DNA of 64,000 nucleotides from Scandinavium manionii. GTDB lineage: Bacteria > Pseudomonadota > Gammaproteobacteria > Enterobacterales > Enterobacteriaceae. Where the stretch lies: positions 620,001 to 684,000 of the forward strand of contig NZ_JALIGC010000040.1 of the NCBI RefSeq assembly GCF_024764775.1, in the 5' to 3' direction. This document shows, one piece after another, positions 33,509-42,015 of this stretch. The position numbers and the translations under genes are program-made. Under the pieces are notes generated by a model. That model saw only the letters and a program-made list of their open reading frames with translations. It was not told where the DNA came from and ran no database searches. Numbering within the stretch: the stretch's first letter is position 1; every line of letters begins with the position of its first letter.

Positions 33509-34363
33509 ATGTCTGCACAGTATATCGTTAACATTACCGAAGCTAACCTGCACCAGACCCTGGAGCAGTCCGCCACCGTTCCCGTCCTGTTCTACTTCTG
33601 GTCTCCGCGTAGCCAGCACTGCGAGCAGTTAACCCCGGTGCTGGAAAGCCTCGCTAACCAGTACAACGGTCAGTTCATTCTGGCGAAGCTCGACTGTGAC
33701 GCCGAGCAGATGATTGCCTCCCAGTTTGGCCTGCGCGCCATTCCGACCGTGTATCTTTTCCAGAATGGCCAGCCTGTCGACGGTTTCCAGGGCCCGCAGC
33801 CGGAGGACGTTATCCGTACGCTGCTCGATAAATTCCTGCCACGTGAAGAAGAGCTGAAAGCCCAGCAGGCGATGCTGCTGATGCAGGAAGGCAATCACGC
33901 CGACGCGCTGCCGCTACTGAAAGACGCGTGGCAGCTGTCGAATCAGGACAGCCAGATAGGTCTGCTGTTGGCGGAAACACAGATTGCGCTAAACCGTTCA
34001 GAAGAGGCAGAAGCAACGCTGAAAACCGTGCCAATGCAGGATCAGGACACCCGCTATCAGGGCCTGGTGGCGCAAATTGAGCTGCTGAAACAGGCGGCCG
34101 ACACCCCGGAAATCCAGCAACTGCAGCAGCAGGCGGCGGAACATCCGGAAGACGCGGCTCTCGCGTCACAGCTGGCGCTGCAGCTGCATCAGGTTGGGCG
34201 CAATGAAGAAGCGCTGGAACTGCTGTTCAGCCATCTGAAGAAAGACCTGGGCGCGGCGGATGGTCAGGCGCGCAAGATGCTGCAGGAAATCCTTGCGGCG
34301 CTCGGTACCGGCGATGCGCTGGCGTCGAAATACCGTCGCCTGCTGTACTCCCTGCTGTACTGA
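33509..34363 (+). CDS. cnoX: Chaperedoxin CnoX (YbbN)
   Basis: A 284-residue cytosolic protein joining an N-terminal thioredoxin domain to C-terminal tetratricopeptide repeats. In place of CGPC it has SQHC (residues 35-38), as in E. coli, so it forms mixed disulfides rather than reducing proteins. The C-terminal half is rich in Leu, Gln and Glu helices (about 115-284). CnoX protects proteins from over-oxidation under hypochlorous acid stress and passes them to GroEL and DnaK. The order ybbO-cnoX-qmcA is that of E. coli. Confidence 0.96.
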   Translation: MSAQYIVNITEANLHQTLEQSATVPVLFYFWSPRSQHCEQLTPVLESLANQYNGQFILAKLDCDAEQMIASQFGLRAIPTVYLFQNGQPVDGFQGPQPEDVIRTLLDKFLPREEELKAQQAMLLMQEGNHADALPLLKDAWQLSNQDSQIGLLLAETQIALNRSEEAEATLKTVPMQDQDTRYQGLVAQIELLKQAADTPEIQQLQQQAAEHPEDAALASQLALQLHQVGRNEEALELLFSHLKKDLGAADGQARKMLQEILAALGTGDALASKYRRLLYSLLY

Positions 34364-34519
34364 TATTCCCTCTCCCCGGCGGCGTCCTGTCGCTGGGGCA
34401 TTATGTACGCTTTCAACACAGAAGAACGTTACCGCAGCCTACTGAATAAAAGTTATACTTCCTGTATCAGCCCTGACATGTAAGTCCCAGGGTTACCCAG
34501 CAAAAACAGGAGGTTTTTA

Positions 34520-35437
34520 ATGCTCATCTTTATTCCCGTCTTGATCTTTGTGGCGTTGGTGATTGTCGGCGCAGGCGTCAAGATCGTTCCTCAGGGTTAT
34601 CAATGGACAGTCGAGCGCTTTGGCCGCTATACCAATACCCTGAATCCAGGTTTAAGTCTGGTGGTACCCTTCATGGACCGTATTGGCCGTAAAATCAATA
34701 TGATGGAACAGGTGCTGGACATCCCATCCCAGGAAGTTATTTCCAAGGATAACGCCAATGTTTCCATTGATGCGGTTTGTTTTATTCAGGTAATTGATGC
34801 CCCGAAAGCGGCGTATGAAGTCAGCAACCTGGAACTGGCTATCATCAACCTGACGATGACCAATATCCGTACCGTGCTGGGCTCGATGGAGCTGGACGAA
34901 ATGCTCTCCCAGCGTGACAACATCAACACCCGCCTACTGCATATCGTCGATGAAGCTACCAACCCCTGGGGCATCAAAATCACCCGTATCGAAATTCGCG
35001 ACGTGCGCCCACCGGCTGAACTTATCGACGCTATGAATGCGCAGATGAAAGCCGAACGAACCAAACGTGCGTACATCCTGGAAGCCGAAGGGATCCGTCA
35101 GGCGCAGATCGTCAAAGCCGAAGGTGAGAAGCAGTCGAAAATTCTCAAAGCGGAAGGTGAACGTCAGTCAACGTTCCTGCAGGCGGAAGCGCGTGAGCGT
35201 TCAGCCGAAGCGGAAGCCCGCGCCACGCAAATGGTATCCGAAGCCATTGCCGCCGGGGATATTCAGGCCGTGAACTACTTCATCGCGCAGAAATATACTG
35301 ATGCGTTACAGCAGATTGGCTCAGCGAATAACAGCAAAGTGGTAATGATGCCGCTGGATGCCAGCAGCCTGATGGGCTCGATTGCCGGGATTGCTGAACT
35401 GGTCAAAGACAGTGCCGGTGAGCGGAAAAAGCCATGA
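34520..35437 (+). CDS. qmcA: SPFH/stomatin-type membrane protein QmcA
   Basis: A 305-residue protein with an N-terminal membrane anchor (IPVLIFVALVIVGAGVKIV), an SPFH domain (about 20-190) and an Ala/Glu-rich coiled coil (190-250) with repeated KAEGE/KQSKIL units. E. coli QmcA acts with or alongside the FtsH quality-control system. AGGAGG precedes the ATG. Its last 4 bp overlap ybbJ (ATGA), so the pair is translationally coupled, which is the standard stomatin-NfeD partnership. Confidence 0.95.
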   Translation: MLIFIPVLIFVALVIVGAGVKIVPQGYQWTVERFGRYTNTLNPGLSLVVPFMDRIGRKINMMEQVLDIPSQEVISKDNANVSIDAVCFIQVIDAPKAAYEVSNLELAIINLTMTNIRTVLGSMELDEMLSQRDNINTRLLHIVDEATNPWGIKITRIEIRDVRPPAELIDAMNAQMKAERTKRAYILEAEGIRQAQIVKAEGEKQSKILKAEGERQSTFLQAEARERSAEAEARATQMVSEAIAAGDIQAVNYFIAQKYTDALQQIGSANNSKVVMMPLDASSLMGSIAGIAELVKDSAGERKKP

Positions 35438-35886
35438 TTGACGCCCTTCTCATCCACCCGCACATTTTCTGGCTGAGCCTCGGCGGCGTGCTGCTGGCGG
35501 CAGAAATGCTAGGCGGGAATGGCTATCTGCTGTGGAGCGGCGTGGCGGCGATTGTCACCGGCCTGCTGGTCTGGCTGCTGCCGTTTGGCTGGGAGTGGCA
35601 AGGGGTGGTGTTTGCGGTGCTGACGCTGCTCGCCGCCTGGCTGTGGTGGCGTTGGCTGTCGAATCGTGTTCGTCAACAGCCGCGCGCCGACAGCCAGCTC
35701 AATCAGCGCGGTCAGCAGCTGGTCGGTAAAATCTTCACGCTGGATACGACACTCATCAATGGTCGTGGTCATATGCGCGTCGGCGACAGCTCATGGCCGG
35801 TTCTTGCCGAGGACGATCTTCCGGCAGGCACCCGCGTAGAAGTGTTCGCCGTGGAAGGCATTACCTTAAAGGTGCGCCCACACTAG
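35434..35886 (+). CDS. ybbJ: NfeD-family membrane protein YbbJ
   Basis: A 150-residue protein with two to four N-terminal membrane segments (IFWLSLGGVLLAAEMLGG, WSGVAAIVTGLLVWLLP, GVVFAVLTLLAAWLWWRW) and a C-terminal OB-fold domain (about 88-150), the NfeD layout. It partners QmcA. The gene ends in TAG at 35884-35886; the convergent cueR stop uses the complementary strand of the same CTAG tetranucleotide. Confidence 0.93.
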   Translation: MIDALLIHPHIFWLSLGGVLLAAEMLGGNGYLLWSGVAAIVTGLLVWLLPFGWEWQGVVFAVLTLLAAWLWWRWLSNRVRQQPRADSQLNQRGQQLVGKIFTLDTTLINGRGHMRVGDSSWPVLAEDDLPAGTRVEVFAVEGITLKVRPH

Positions 35887-36290
35887 CTACTTTTGCGATG
35901 ACAGCAGCCGGACAGATTATCAATAATCGGGCAGTCGGCGCTGTCATCTCCTGGACAGGCATCCGCCAGCGCCAGCAGCTGTTCCCGCATACTCTGCAAT
36001 TCCGTGATGTGCTTTTCGATATCGGCTACTTTCTGCAACGTCCGCGCCTTCACATCAGCGCTGTGACGCCCCGGATCGTTGAACAGATCCACCAGCTCGC
36101 CACACTCTTCCAGGTTGAACCCCACCTGACGCGCCTGACGCAGCAGCGTCAGCTCATCCAGATGTTTTTGCGTGTAGCTGCGGTAGCCGTTATCGCTGCG
36201 CAACGGCGGGGTGACTAGGCCCTTCTCTTCGTAAAAACGAATCGCTTTGCTGGTTAAACCGGTTCTTTTCGCCACGTCGCTGATATTCAC
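35883..36290 (-). CDS. cueR: Copper-responsive MerR regulator CueR
   Basis: Activates copA and cueO when bound to Cu(I), Ag(I) or Au(I). The 135 residues equal the E. coli protein, with an N-terminal winged helix (NISDVAKRTGLTSKAIRFYE), a dimerisation helix and the metal loop with C112 and C120 (ACPGDDSADC). The start is taken as GTG at 36290, which has GGAGG 5 bp upstream and gives the family N-terminus; a GTG at 36302 would add four unconserved residues. A matching operator lies in the copA promoter. Confidence 0.96.
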   Translation of the reverse strand: MNISDVAKRTGLTSKAIRFYEEKGLVTPPLRSDNGYRSYTQKHLDELTLLRQARQVGFNLEECGELVDLFNDPGRHSADVKARTLQKVADIEKHITELQSMREQLLALADACPGDDSADCPIIDNLSGCCHRKSS

Positions 36291-36322
36291 GCCTGCCTCC
36301 ACTCATAAGTTGTGGGAATAGC

Positions 36323-37783
36323 TTAACTGCGCCAGAAGGTCCTCGACAAGAGGATCAACACCGGATAAATCTCCAGACGGCCCAGCAGCATCGCCCCGCA
36401 CAACAGATATTTGGCGGTATTGTCGAGCGTACCGAAGCCCGTCGCGGTCGCGCCAAATCCCAGGCCCATATTATTGATGCAGGCGGCGACGGAGGCAAAC
36501 GATGTGAGCAGATCGTAGCCCAAGAGATTCAGCGCCCAAATGAATGAACAGGTGCAGAAAATGTATAAAAAGAAGAAACTCCAGACCGATCGCATCACCC
36601 TGTCGTTAATCACCGTGTTGCCCACGCGCACGCTCATGATGGCGCGCGGATGTGCCAACTGGTGCACTTCGTGGCGGCTCTGGCGGAACAGGATCAGGAA
36701 TCGCAGCGCCTTAATCCCGCCACAGGTTGACCCCACACAGCCGCCGAAGAAGCTCGCCGACAACAGTAAAACCACCACGTGCGTGGGCCACGAAGCGTAA
36801 TCCGCCGTCGCCAGCCCATTATCAGTAATCATTGAGCTGACGAGGAAGAAGGAGTGCACGAACGACGCAGGCAGCGCGTACATTCCTGCCCGCCAGACTT
36901 CGAAGGTAATTATCGCGACCACCAACATCACCACGCAGAGGAAAAAGCGCAGCTCGCTGTTGCGGCGAAAAGGCTTAAGACTGCGGCGCGAAAGTGCGAC
37001 GAAATAAAGGGTAAAGTTCACCGCCGACAGCAGCGAAAACCCGCCCGCCACCAGTTCGATGGCGTAGCTGTTGTAGTAGCCAATACTCTCGCTTTGGGTG
37101 GAAAAACCGCCCAGTGAAACGGTCGATAAACCGTGGCACAGCGCATCGAAAAACGGCATTCCGGCAAGGTAAAACGCCAGCGTGCAGGTCATGCCCAGCA
37201 GCATGTAGGTGAACCACAGGCTTTTGGAGGTGTCCGCCAGACGCGGCGTCAGGCGCTCTTCTTTAAACGGACCCGGCATTTCTGACTGATACAGCTTCAT
37301 GCCCCCGATACCCAGCAGCGGCAACACCGCAACCGCCAGGACGATAACGCCTAACCCGCCAATAAAGTTCAACTGTGAACGGTAATAGAGAATCGAACGC
37401 GGCAGATGCGTCACGTCACTGAAAATCGATGCCCCGGTGGTGGTTATCCCGGACACGCCCTCAAAAATCGCGTCGGCCAGGGAAATATTAAGCGAATCAT
37501 CCAGCCACAGCGGCATCGCGCTTATCAGCGAAAACAATAACCAGAACAGAACGATGATGATAAATCCGTCACGGGTTTCGAGCTGGATTTTCGACTGGCG
37601 CGTTAGCCCCCAGCCAATCAGCCCGGCGGGGAAGAAAATGGCAAACGTCGACAGAAACGCAAACAGGCTACGCTCCTTATCCACCAGTGCCAGTAGCATG
37701 GGCGGAAGCATCGTCAGGCTATACAGCACAACGAGGAAAGCGCAGAGATGGATAACCACTTTAATGCGTGTCGAAATATACAT
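36323..37783 (-). CDS. TrkH/TrkG-type potassium uptake protein
   Basis: A 486-residue membrane protein of the TrkH/KtrB family. Four pore loops with selectivity-filter glycines can be seen: SGITTTGASIF, STVSLGGFST, MITDNGLATA and NNMGLGFGATATG. It should import K+ with cytoplasmic TrkA-type gating proteins encoded elsewhere. The ATG at 37783 (MYISTRIKVVIHL) is chosen by comparison with TrkH length; the frame is open 18 codons further up. It sits between cueR and copA, where E. coli K-12 has the unrelated ybaS-ybaT pair, so the locus is a variable spot. The similarity to TrkH is clear, but it is a second paralogue rather than the housekeeping trkH. Confidence 0.88.
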   Translation of the reverse strand: MYISTRIKVVIHLCAFLVVLYSLTMLPPMLLALVDKERSLFAFLSTFAIFFPAGLIGWGLTRQSKIQLETRDGFIIIVLFWLLFSLISAMPLWLDDSLNISLADAIFEGVSGITTTGASIFSDVTHLPRSILYYRSQLNFIGGLGVIVLAVAVLPLLGIGGMKLYQSEMPGPFKEERLTPRLADTSKSLWFTYMLLGMTCTLAFYLAGMPFFDALCHGLSTVSLGGFSTQSESIGYYNSYAIELVAGGFSLLSAVNFTLYFVALSRRSLKPFRRNSELRFFLCVVMLVVAIITFEVWRAGMYALPASFVHSFFLVSSMITDNGLATADYASWPTHVVVLLLSASFFGGCVGSTCGGIKALRFLILFRQSRHEVHQLAHPRAIMSVRVGNTVINDRVMRSVWSFFFLYIFCTCSFIWALNLLGYDLLTSFASVAACINNMGLGFGATATGFGTLDNTAKYLLCGAMLLGRLEIYPVLILLSRTFWRS

Positions 37784-37926
37784 ACCAGTGAGAGGACTTA
37801 GATTGATCAAGTTGTCGGCAGTATAAGTGATTTGCACAGCAGCATTTTGTTTTACTGGGGTAAATCAGAGATACCCTGTGATTTGACCGGGAATTTATCG
37901 TTAACGACGCCTTTTGTAAATCACCC

Positions 37927-37957
37927 TTGACCTTCCCCTTGATGGAAGGTTTAAGCT
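37927..37957 (+). promoter_or_regulatory. copA promoter with CueR operator
   Basis: A -35 element TTGACC (37927-37932) and a -10 element TAAGCT (37952-37957) are 19 bp apart, the overlong spacing typical of MerR-type promoters. The spacer contains the dyad ACCTTCC...GGAAGGT (37930-37950), the CueR box. The layout is the same as the E. coli copA promoter. Confidence 0.9.
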
Positions 37958-38023
37958 TTATCACAGTGATAGAAAGAAACAGTGTCGACGCGGTTTGTCG
38001 GCTAATCCATCAGGAGAATGAAT

Positions 38024-40525
38024 ATGTCTCAAATTATTGATCTTACGCTGGACGGCCTCACCTGCGGCCACTGCGTCAAACGCGTTAAAGAAGCTCTGGA
38101 GCAACGTCCGGACGTCTCTCAGGCAGACGTGACAACCACTGAAGCGCATGTCACCGGTAGTGCCAGTGCGGAACAGTTAATCGATACCATTAAACAGGCC
38201 GGATACGGGGCGGAGCTTAGCCACCCAAAGGCTAACCCGCTGACAGAGTCATCAATCCCGTCGGAAGCACTGACAGCGGTCCCTTCAGCGCTTCCGGCAG
38301 CCGATGACCTTGATGACAGCCAACAGCTGCTGATCAACGGCATGAGCTGCGCCAGTTGTGTCTCCCGGGTTCAGAACGCGCTTGCTGCCGTTCCGGGCGT
38401 CACCCAGGCACGGGTCAATCTGGCGGAACGCACGGCGCTGATAATGGGCAGTGCGGCCGCCACCGATTTAGTGCAGGCGGTGGAAAAAGCGGGCTACGGT
38501 GCAGAAGCGATTGAAGATGATGTGAAGCGTCGCGAGCGTCAGCAGGAAACCGCCGTCGCCACCATGAAACGCTTCCGCTGGCAGGCGATTGTCGCGCTGC
38601 TGGTCGGTGTTCCGGTGATGGTCTGGGGAATGTTCGGCGACAATATGATGGTCACCGACGCCAATCGATCCCTGTGGCTGATGATTGGTCTGGTGACGCT
38701 CGGCGTGATGGTCTTTGCCGGGGGCCACTTCTACACCAGCGCATGGAAAAGCCTCAAGAATCGCACCGCGACCATGGATACGCTGGTCGCCCTCGGTACG
38801 GGCGTGGCCTGGCTCTATTCGATGAGCGTGAACTTGTGGCCGCAGTGGTTCCCGATGGAGGCCCGGCATCTTTATTATGAAGCCAGCGCGATGATCATCG
38901 GTCTGATTAACCTCGGCCATATGCTCGAAGCTCGTGCTCGCCAGCGTTCCTCTAAAGCGCTGGAAAAACTGCTCGATCTGACCCCGCCGACCGCACGCGT
39001 CGTAACGGAAGAGGGTGAGATATCAGTGCCGCTGGCAGACGTACAGCCGGGCATGACGCTGCGTCTGGCCACCGGCGACCGCGTTCCGGTTGATGGTGAC
39101 ATCACTCAGGGTGAAGCGTGGTTTGACGAAGCGATGCTGACCGGCGAACCGGTTCCACAGCAAAAAAGTGACGGCGACAACATTCACGCCGGGACGGTAG
39201 TGCAGGATGGGAGCGTACTGTTCCGTGCCAGTGCGGTCGGCAGCCACACCACGCTATCGCGCATTATTCGCATGGTACGCCAGGCCCAAAGCAGCAAACC
39301 GGAAATCGGCCAGCTGGCTGACCGCATCTCCGCCGTGTTTGTCCCGACGGTGGTCGCCATTGCGTTACTGAGCGCCGCCATCTGGTATTTCTTCGGCCCG
39401 GCGCCGCAGATTGTCTACACCCTGGTGATTGCCACCACGGTGCTGATCATCGCCTGTCCGTGTGCATTGGGGCTGGCAACGCCGATGTCGATTATCGCCG
39501 GGGTTGGCCGCGCGGCTGAATATGGCGTACTGGTGCGTGACGCCGATGCGCTGCAGCGAGCAAGCGAGCTGGATACACTGGTGTTCGATAAAACCGGCAC
39601 CCTGACCGAAGGCAAACCGCAGGTCGTGGCAGTGAAAACCTACGGTGATATTAATGAAGCGCAGGCCCTACGCCTTGCCGCCGCACTTGAACAAGGATCC
39701 AGCCACCCGCTGGCTCACGCCATTATTGAAAAAGCCGGTGAAACACAACTGCCACAGATTTCCACGTTCCGTACCCTGCGGGGTCTGGGTGTGAGTGGCG
39801 AGGCCGAAGGCCACGCATTGCTGCTGGGGAATCAGGCCCTGCTAAATGAGCAGCAGATTGCTACATCAGATATTGATCCAGAGCTTGAAGCGCAGGCAGC
39901 CAAAGGGGCGACGCCGGTACTTCTGGCAGTCGACGGCAAAGTCGCGGCGCTGTTTGCCATTCGTGACCCGCTGCGGGCTGGCAGCGTTGCTGCCCTGAAA
40001 AGACTGCACCAGGAAGGCTATCGCCTGGTGATGCTGACGGGCGATAACCCGATTACCGCCCGGGCGATTGCCAAAGAAGCGGGTATCGATGAGGTAATGG
40101 CCGGCGTATTACCGGATGGCAAAGCCGAAGCGATTAAAAAATTGCAGGCTGAGGGCCGGAAAGTCGCGATGGTCGGCGACGGTATCAACGACGCCCCGGC
40201 GTTGGCGCAAGCGGAAGTGGGTATCGCGATGGGCGGCGGCAGCGACGTTGCCATAGAAACCGCAGCCATCACCCTGATGCGCCATAGCCTGGTCGGCGTG
40301 GCGGATGCGCTGGCTATCTCAAAAGCGACGCTGCGTAACATGAAGCAGAACCTGCTGGGGGCATTTATTTACAACTCGCTCGGCATTCCGATTGCCGCCG
40401 GGATCCTCTGGCCACTGACCGGTACGCTACTCAACCCGGTGGTCGCGGGGGCGGCGATGGCGCTGTCGTCCATCACCGTGGTCAGTAACGCTAACCGCCT
40501 GCTGCGGTTTAAACCGAAAGCGTAA
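38024..40525 (+). CDS. copA: Copper-exporting P-type ATPase CopA
   Basis: Inner-membrane P1B-ATPase that exports Cu(I) and Ag(I). The 833 residues hold two heavy-metal domains (C14/C17 in GLTCGHC, C109/C112 in GMSCASC), eight helices with the CPC ion site (IIACPCALGLATP), the phosphorylation motif DKTGTLTEG and the GDGINDAPAL hinge. The ATG at 38024 is chosen because AGGAG lies 7 bp upstream; the ATG at 38018 is only 1 bp from it. A conserved -1 frameshift site at codons 68-69 should also give the 70-residue chaperone CopA(Z). Regulated by CueR. Confidence 0.97.
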   Translation: MSQIIDLTLDGLTCGHCVKRVKEALEQRPDVSQADVTTTEAHVTGSASAEQLIDTIKQAGYGAELSHPKANPLTESSIPSEALTAVPSALPAADDLDDSQQLLINGMSCASCVSRVQNALAAVPGVTQARVNLAERTALIMGSAAATDLVQAVEKAGYGAEAIEDDVKRRERQQETAVATMKRFRWQAIVALLVGVPVMVWGMFGDNMMVTDANRSLWLMIGLVTLGVMVFAGGHFYTSAWKSLKNRTATMDTLVALGTGVAWLYSMSVNLWPQWFPMEARHLYYEASAMIIGLINLGHMLEARARQRSSKALEKLLDLTPPTARVVTEEGEISVPLADVQPGMTLRLATGDRVPVDGDITQGEAWFDEAMLTGEPVPQQKSDGDNIHAGTVVQDGSVLFRASAVGSHTTLSRIIRMVRQAQSSKPEIGQLADRISAVFVPTVVAIALLSAAIWYFFGPAPQIVYTLVIATTVLIIACPCALGLATPMSIIAGVGRAAEYGVLVRDADALQRASELDTLVFDKTGTLTEGKPQVVAVKTYGDINEAQALRLAAALEQGSSHPLAHAIIEKAGETQLPQISTFRTLRGLGVSGEAEGHALLLGNQALLNEQQIATSDIDPELEAQAAKGATPVLLAVDGKVAALFAIRDPLRAGSVAALKRLHQEGYRLVMLTGDNPITARAIAKEAGIDEVMAGVLPDGKAEAIKKLQAEGRKVAMVGDGINDAPALAQAEVGIAMGGGSDVAIETAAITLMRHSLVGVADALAISKATLRNMKQNLLGAFIYNSLGIPIAAGILWPLTGTLLNPVVAGAAMALSSITVVSNANRLLRFKPKA
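38224..38235 (+). promoter_or_regulatory. Programmed -1 frameshift site in copA (CopA(Z))
   Basis: The slippery heptamer CCCAAAG at 38224-38230 lies over codons 68 and 69. A -1 slip gives AAA GGC TAA, ending the product after 70 residues. E. coli copA has the same heptamer and makes the 70-residue copper chaperone CopA(Z). The stop immediately after the slip is conserved here. Confidence 0.85.
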
Positions 40526-40534
40526 CGCCTCATC

Positions 40535-40563
40535 TGGCCCTTAATTCAGGACGTTAAGGGCCA
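40535..40563. terminator. Bidirectional terminator-like hairpin between copA and the Nudix gene
   Basis: TGGCCCTTAA and TTAAGGGCCA form a perfect 10-bp stem with a 9-base loop. It begins 9 bp after the copA stop and contains the last codons and the stop of the convergent Nudix gene, so one structure serves both transcripts. T-tracts are short. Confidence 0.55.
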
Positions 40564-41125
40564 GATACTGCAGCAACATGATCGTTTTGCCATCCTGAAT
40601 TTCCCCGCTGCGCACCGCTGCCAGCGCCTTCTCTAGCGACCATTCCAGCACTTCGATATCTTCGCCTTCGGCTTCAATACCCCCGCCCTGCCCGCTTCGG
40701 TCCTGTTCGCGATATTCAGCGATAAAGAAATAGAGTTTTTCGGTCACCGAGCCCGGGCTCATGAAGGCCTCAAAGATTTTCTCCGGCTCGGCAATCTGAA
40801 AGCCCGTTTCTTCCTGCGCTTCGGCGATGATGCGCTGCTCCGGCGAGGCGTTATCAAGCAAACCCGCAGCTGCCTCAATCAGATAACCATTTTGATCATG
40901 CAGATACACCGGCAGGCGGAACTGGCGCGTCAGCACCACCGTTTTTTTATCGCGATTGTAGAGCAAAATAGTGGCGCCGTGGCCCCGGTCATAGGCTTCG
41001 CGGCTTTGCTGCTGCCATGTCCCGTCCTGACGGCGTAGTTCGAAGGTGTATTTTTTGAGGGTATACCAGTTGTCCGATAACAGTTGGGTTTCAAGGTAAC
41101 GTACGTGATCGTTCGCTTTTTGCAT
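40541..41125 (-). CDS. Nudix hydrolase, GDP-mannose pyrophosphatase NudK-like
   Basis: A 194-residue protein of the ADP-ribose/GDP-mannose pyrophosphatase group. The YDRGHGATILLYN segment and the Nudix helix (GLLDN...AEAQEETGF, about residues 86-107) match NudK, which likewise lacks the arginine of the standard box. It probably cleaves a nucleotide sugar. GGAGA lies upstream of the ATG at 41125; the frame stays open much further but without coding similarity. It diverges from a DeoR-family gene across an 83-bp gap with regularly spaced repeats, suggesting the regulator controls it. Confidence 0.88.
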   Translation of the reverse strand: MQKANDHVRYLETQLLSDNWYTLKKYTFELRRQDGTWQQQSREAYDRGHGATILLYNRDKKTVVLTRQFRLPVYLHDQNGYLIEAAAGLLDNASPEQRIIAEAQEETGFQIAEPEKIFEAFMSPGSVTEKLYFFIAEYREQDRSGQGGGIEAEGEDIEVLEWSLEKALAAVRSGEIQDGKTIMLLQYLALNVLN

Positions 41126-41165
41126 GTTTTTCTCTCCGGCTGATGACTTTAAAAACGCTACCATG

Positions 41166-41192
41166 CATAATCGTGCACAATCAAGAATAATC
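41166..41192. promoter_or_regulatory. Three 10-bp-spaced direct repeats, candidate DeoR-family operator
   Basis: CATAATC (41166), CACAATC (41176) and AATAATC (41186) recur at exactly one helical turn in the gap between the Nudix gene and the DeoR-family gene. DeoR-type regulators commonly bind direct repeats. The array ends 16 bp before the DeoR-family start, so autoregulation is likely. Confidence 0.6.
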
Positions 41193-41208
41193 ATGAATGA
41201 GGTATGAC

Positions 41209-41958
41209 ATGCTCGCCAGCCAACGTAAACAGCAGATCCTGCAGATCCTGACGCGAGAAAAGCAGGTCCATTCCGGTGCGCTGAGTCAGCATTTCGGGAT
41301 CTCCGAGGACTCCATCCGCCGGGATTTGCGCGAACTGGCGGCCGAGGGTCTGCTGCAGCGCGTGCACGGTGGGGCGCTGCCGATTTCTGATGCCATTGCA
41401 CCGTTAGAAACGCGCAAAAACGTGCAGTCCGGGAGTAAACAGGCAGTGGCTCAGAAAGCCGTGCAGCTGATCCAGCCCGGCCAGGTTGTGATTCTCGACG
41501 GCGGCACCACCACCCACGCGCTGGTGAAACAGTTACCCTTGGATCTGTCGTTCAGCGCCGTGACGCACAGCCCGACAATTGCCGTTGCGCTGGTGGATTT
41601 TCCAAAGGTGGAGGTGATTTTGCTCGGCGGTGTTCTGTTCCGGCATTCGGTAGTCACGATGGGAGCGGCCATGCTTGAATCACTCGGTCGAATCAATGCT
41701 GACCTGTTTTTTATGGGCGTGACCGGCGTCCATCCGAGTGCGGGTTTCACTACCGGCAATTACGAAGAAGCCTGCGTGAAGCGCGCGCTGGCCGGGCGTG
41801 CGGCCGAAACGGTGGTGATGGCGTCGCAGGAAAAGCTGAGCAGCGCGTCGGCGTTCGCCATTGGCGAACTCAGCATGGCGAGTACGCTTATCATGGAACA
41901 TTCGCTGGATAAGGAGTTGCACACCGCCTGCCAGAAACAGGGGCTGGCGGTGATTTAG
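41209..41958 (+). CDS. DeoR/GlpR-family transcription regulator
   Basis: A 249-residue regulator with an N-terminal helix-turn-helix (QRKQQILQILTREKQVHSGA..., then HFGISEDSIRRDLREL) and a C-terminal sugar-phosphate sensing domain with LDGGTTTHAL and TNYEEACVKRA-like segments. GAGG lies 6 bp before the ATG at 41209. It diverges from the Nudix gene, and neither is at this place in E. coli K-12, where ybaQ lies between copA and ybaP. The ligand is probably a phosphorylated sugar; its target may be the Nudix gene. Confidence 0.9.
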   Translation: MLASQRKQQILQILTREKQVHSGALSQHFGISEDSIRRDLRELAAEGLLQRVHGGALPISDAIAPLETRKNVQSGSKQAVAQKAVQLIQPGQVVILDGGTTTHALVKQLPLDLSFSAVTHSPTIAVALVDFPKVEVILLGGVLFRHSVVTMGAAMLESLGRINADLFFMGVTGVHPSAGFTTGNYEEACVKRALAGRAAETVVMASQEKLSSASAFAIGELSMASTLIMEHSLDKELHTACQKQGLAVI

Positions 41959-42015
41959 GCATTGAGCGCCCAACCCTGACGCGTTAGCATGATCCTTTAT
42001 CTTCGCGGAGCGCGT

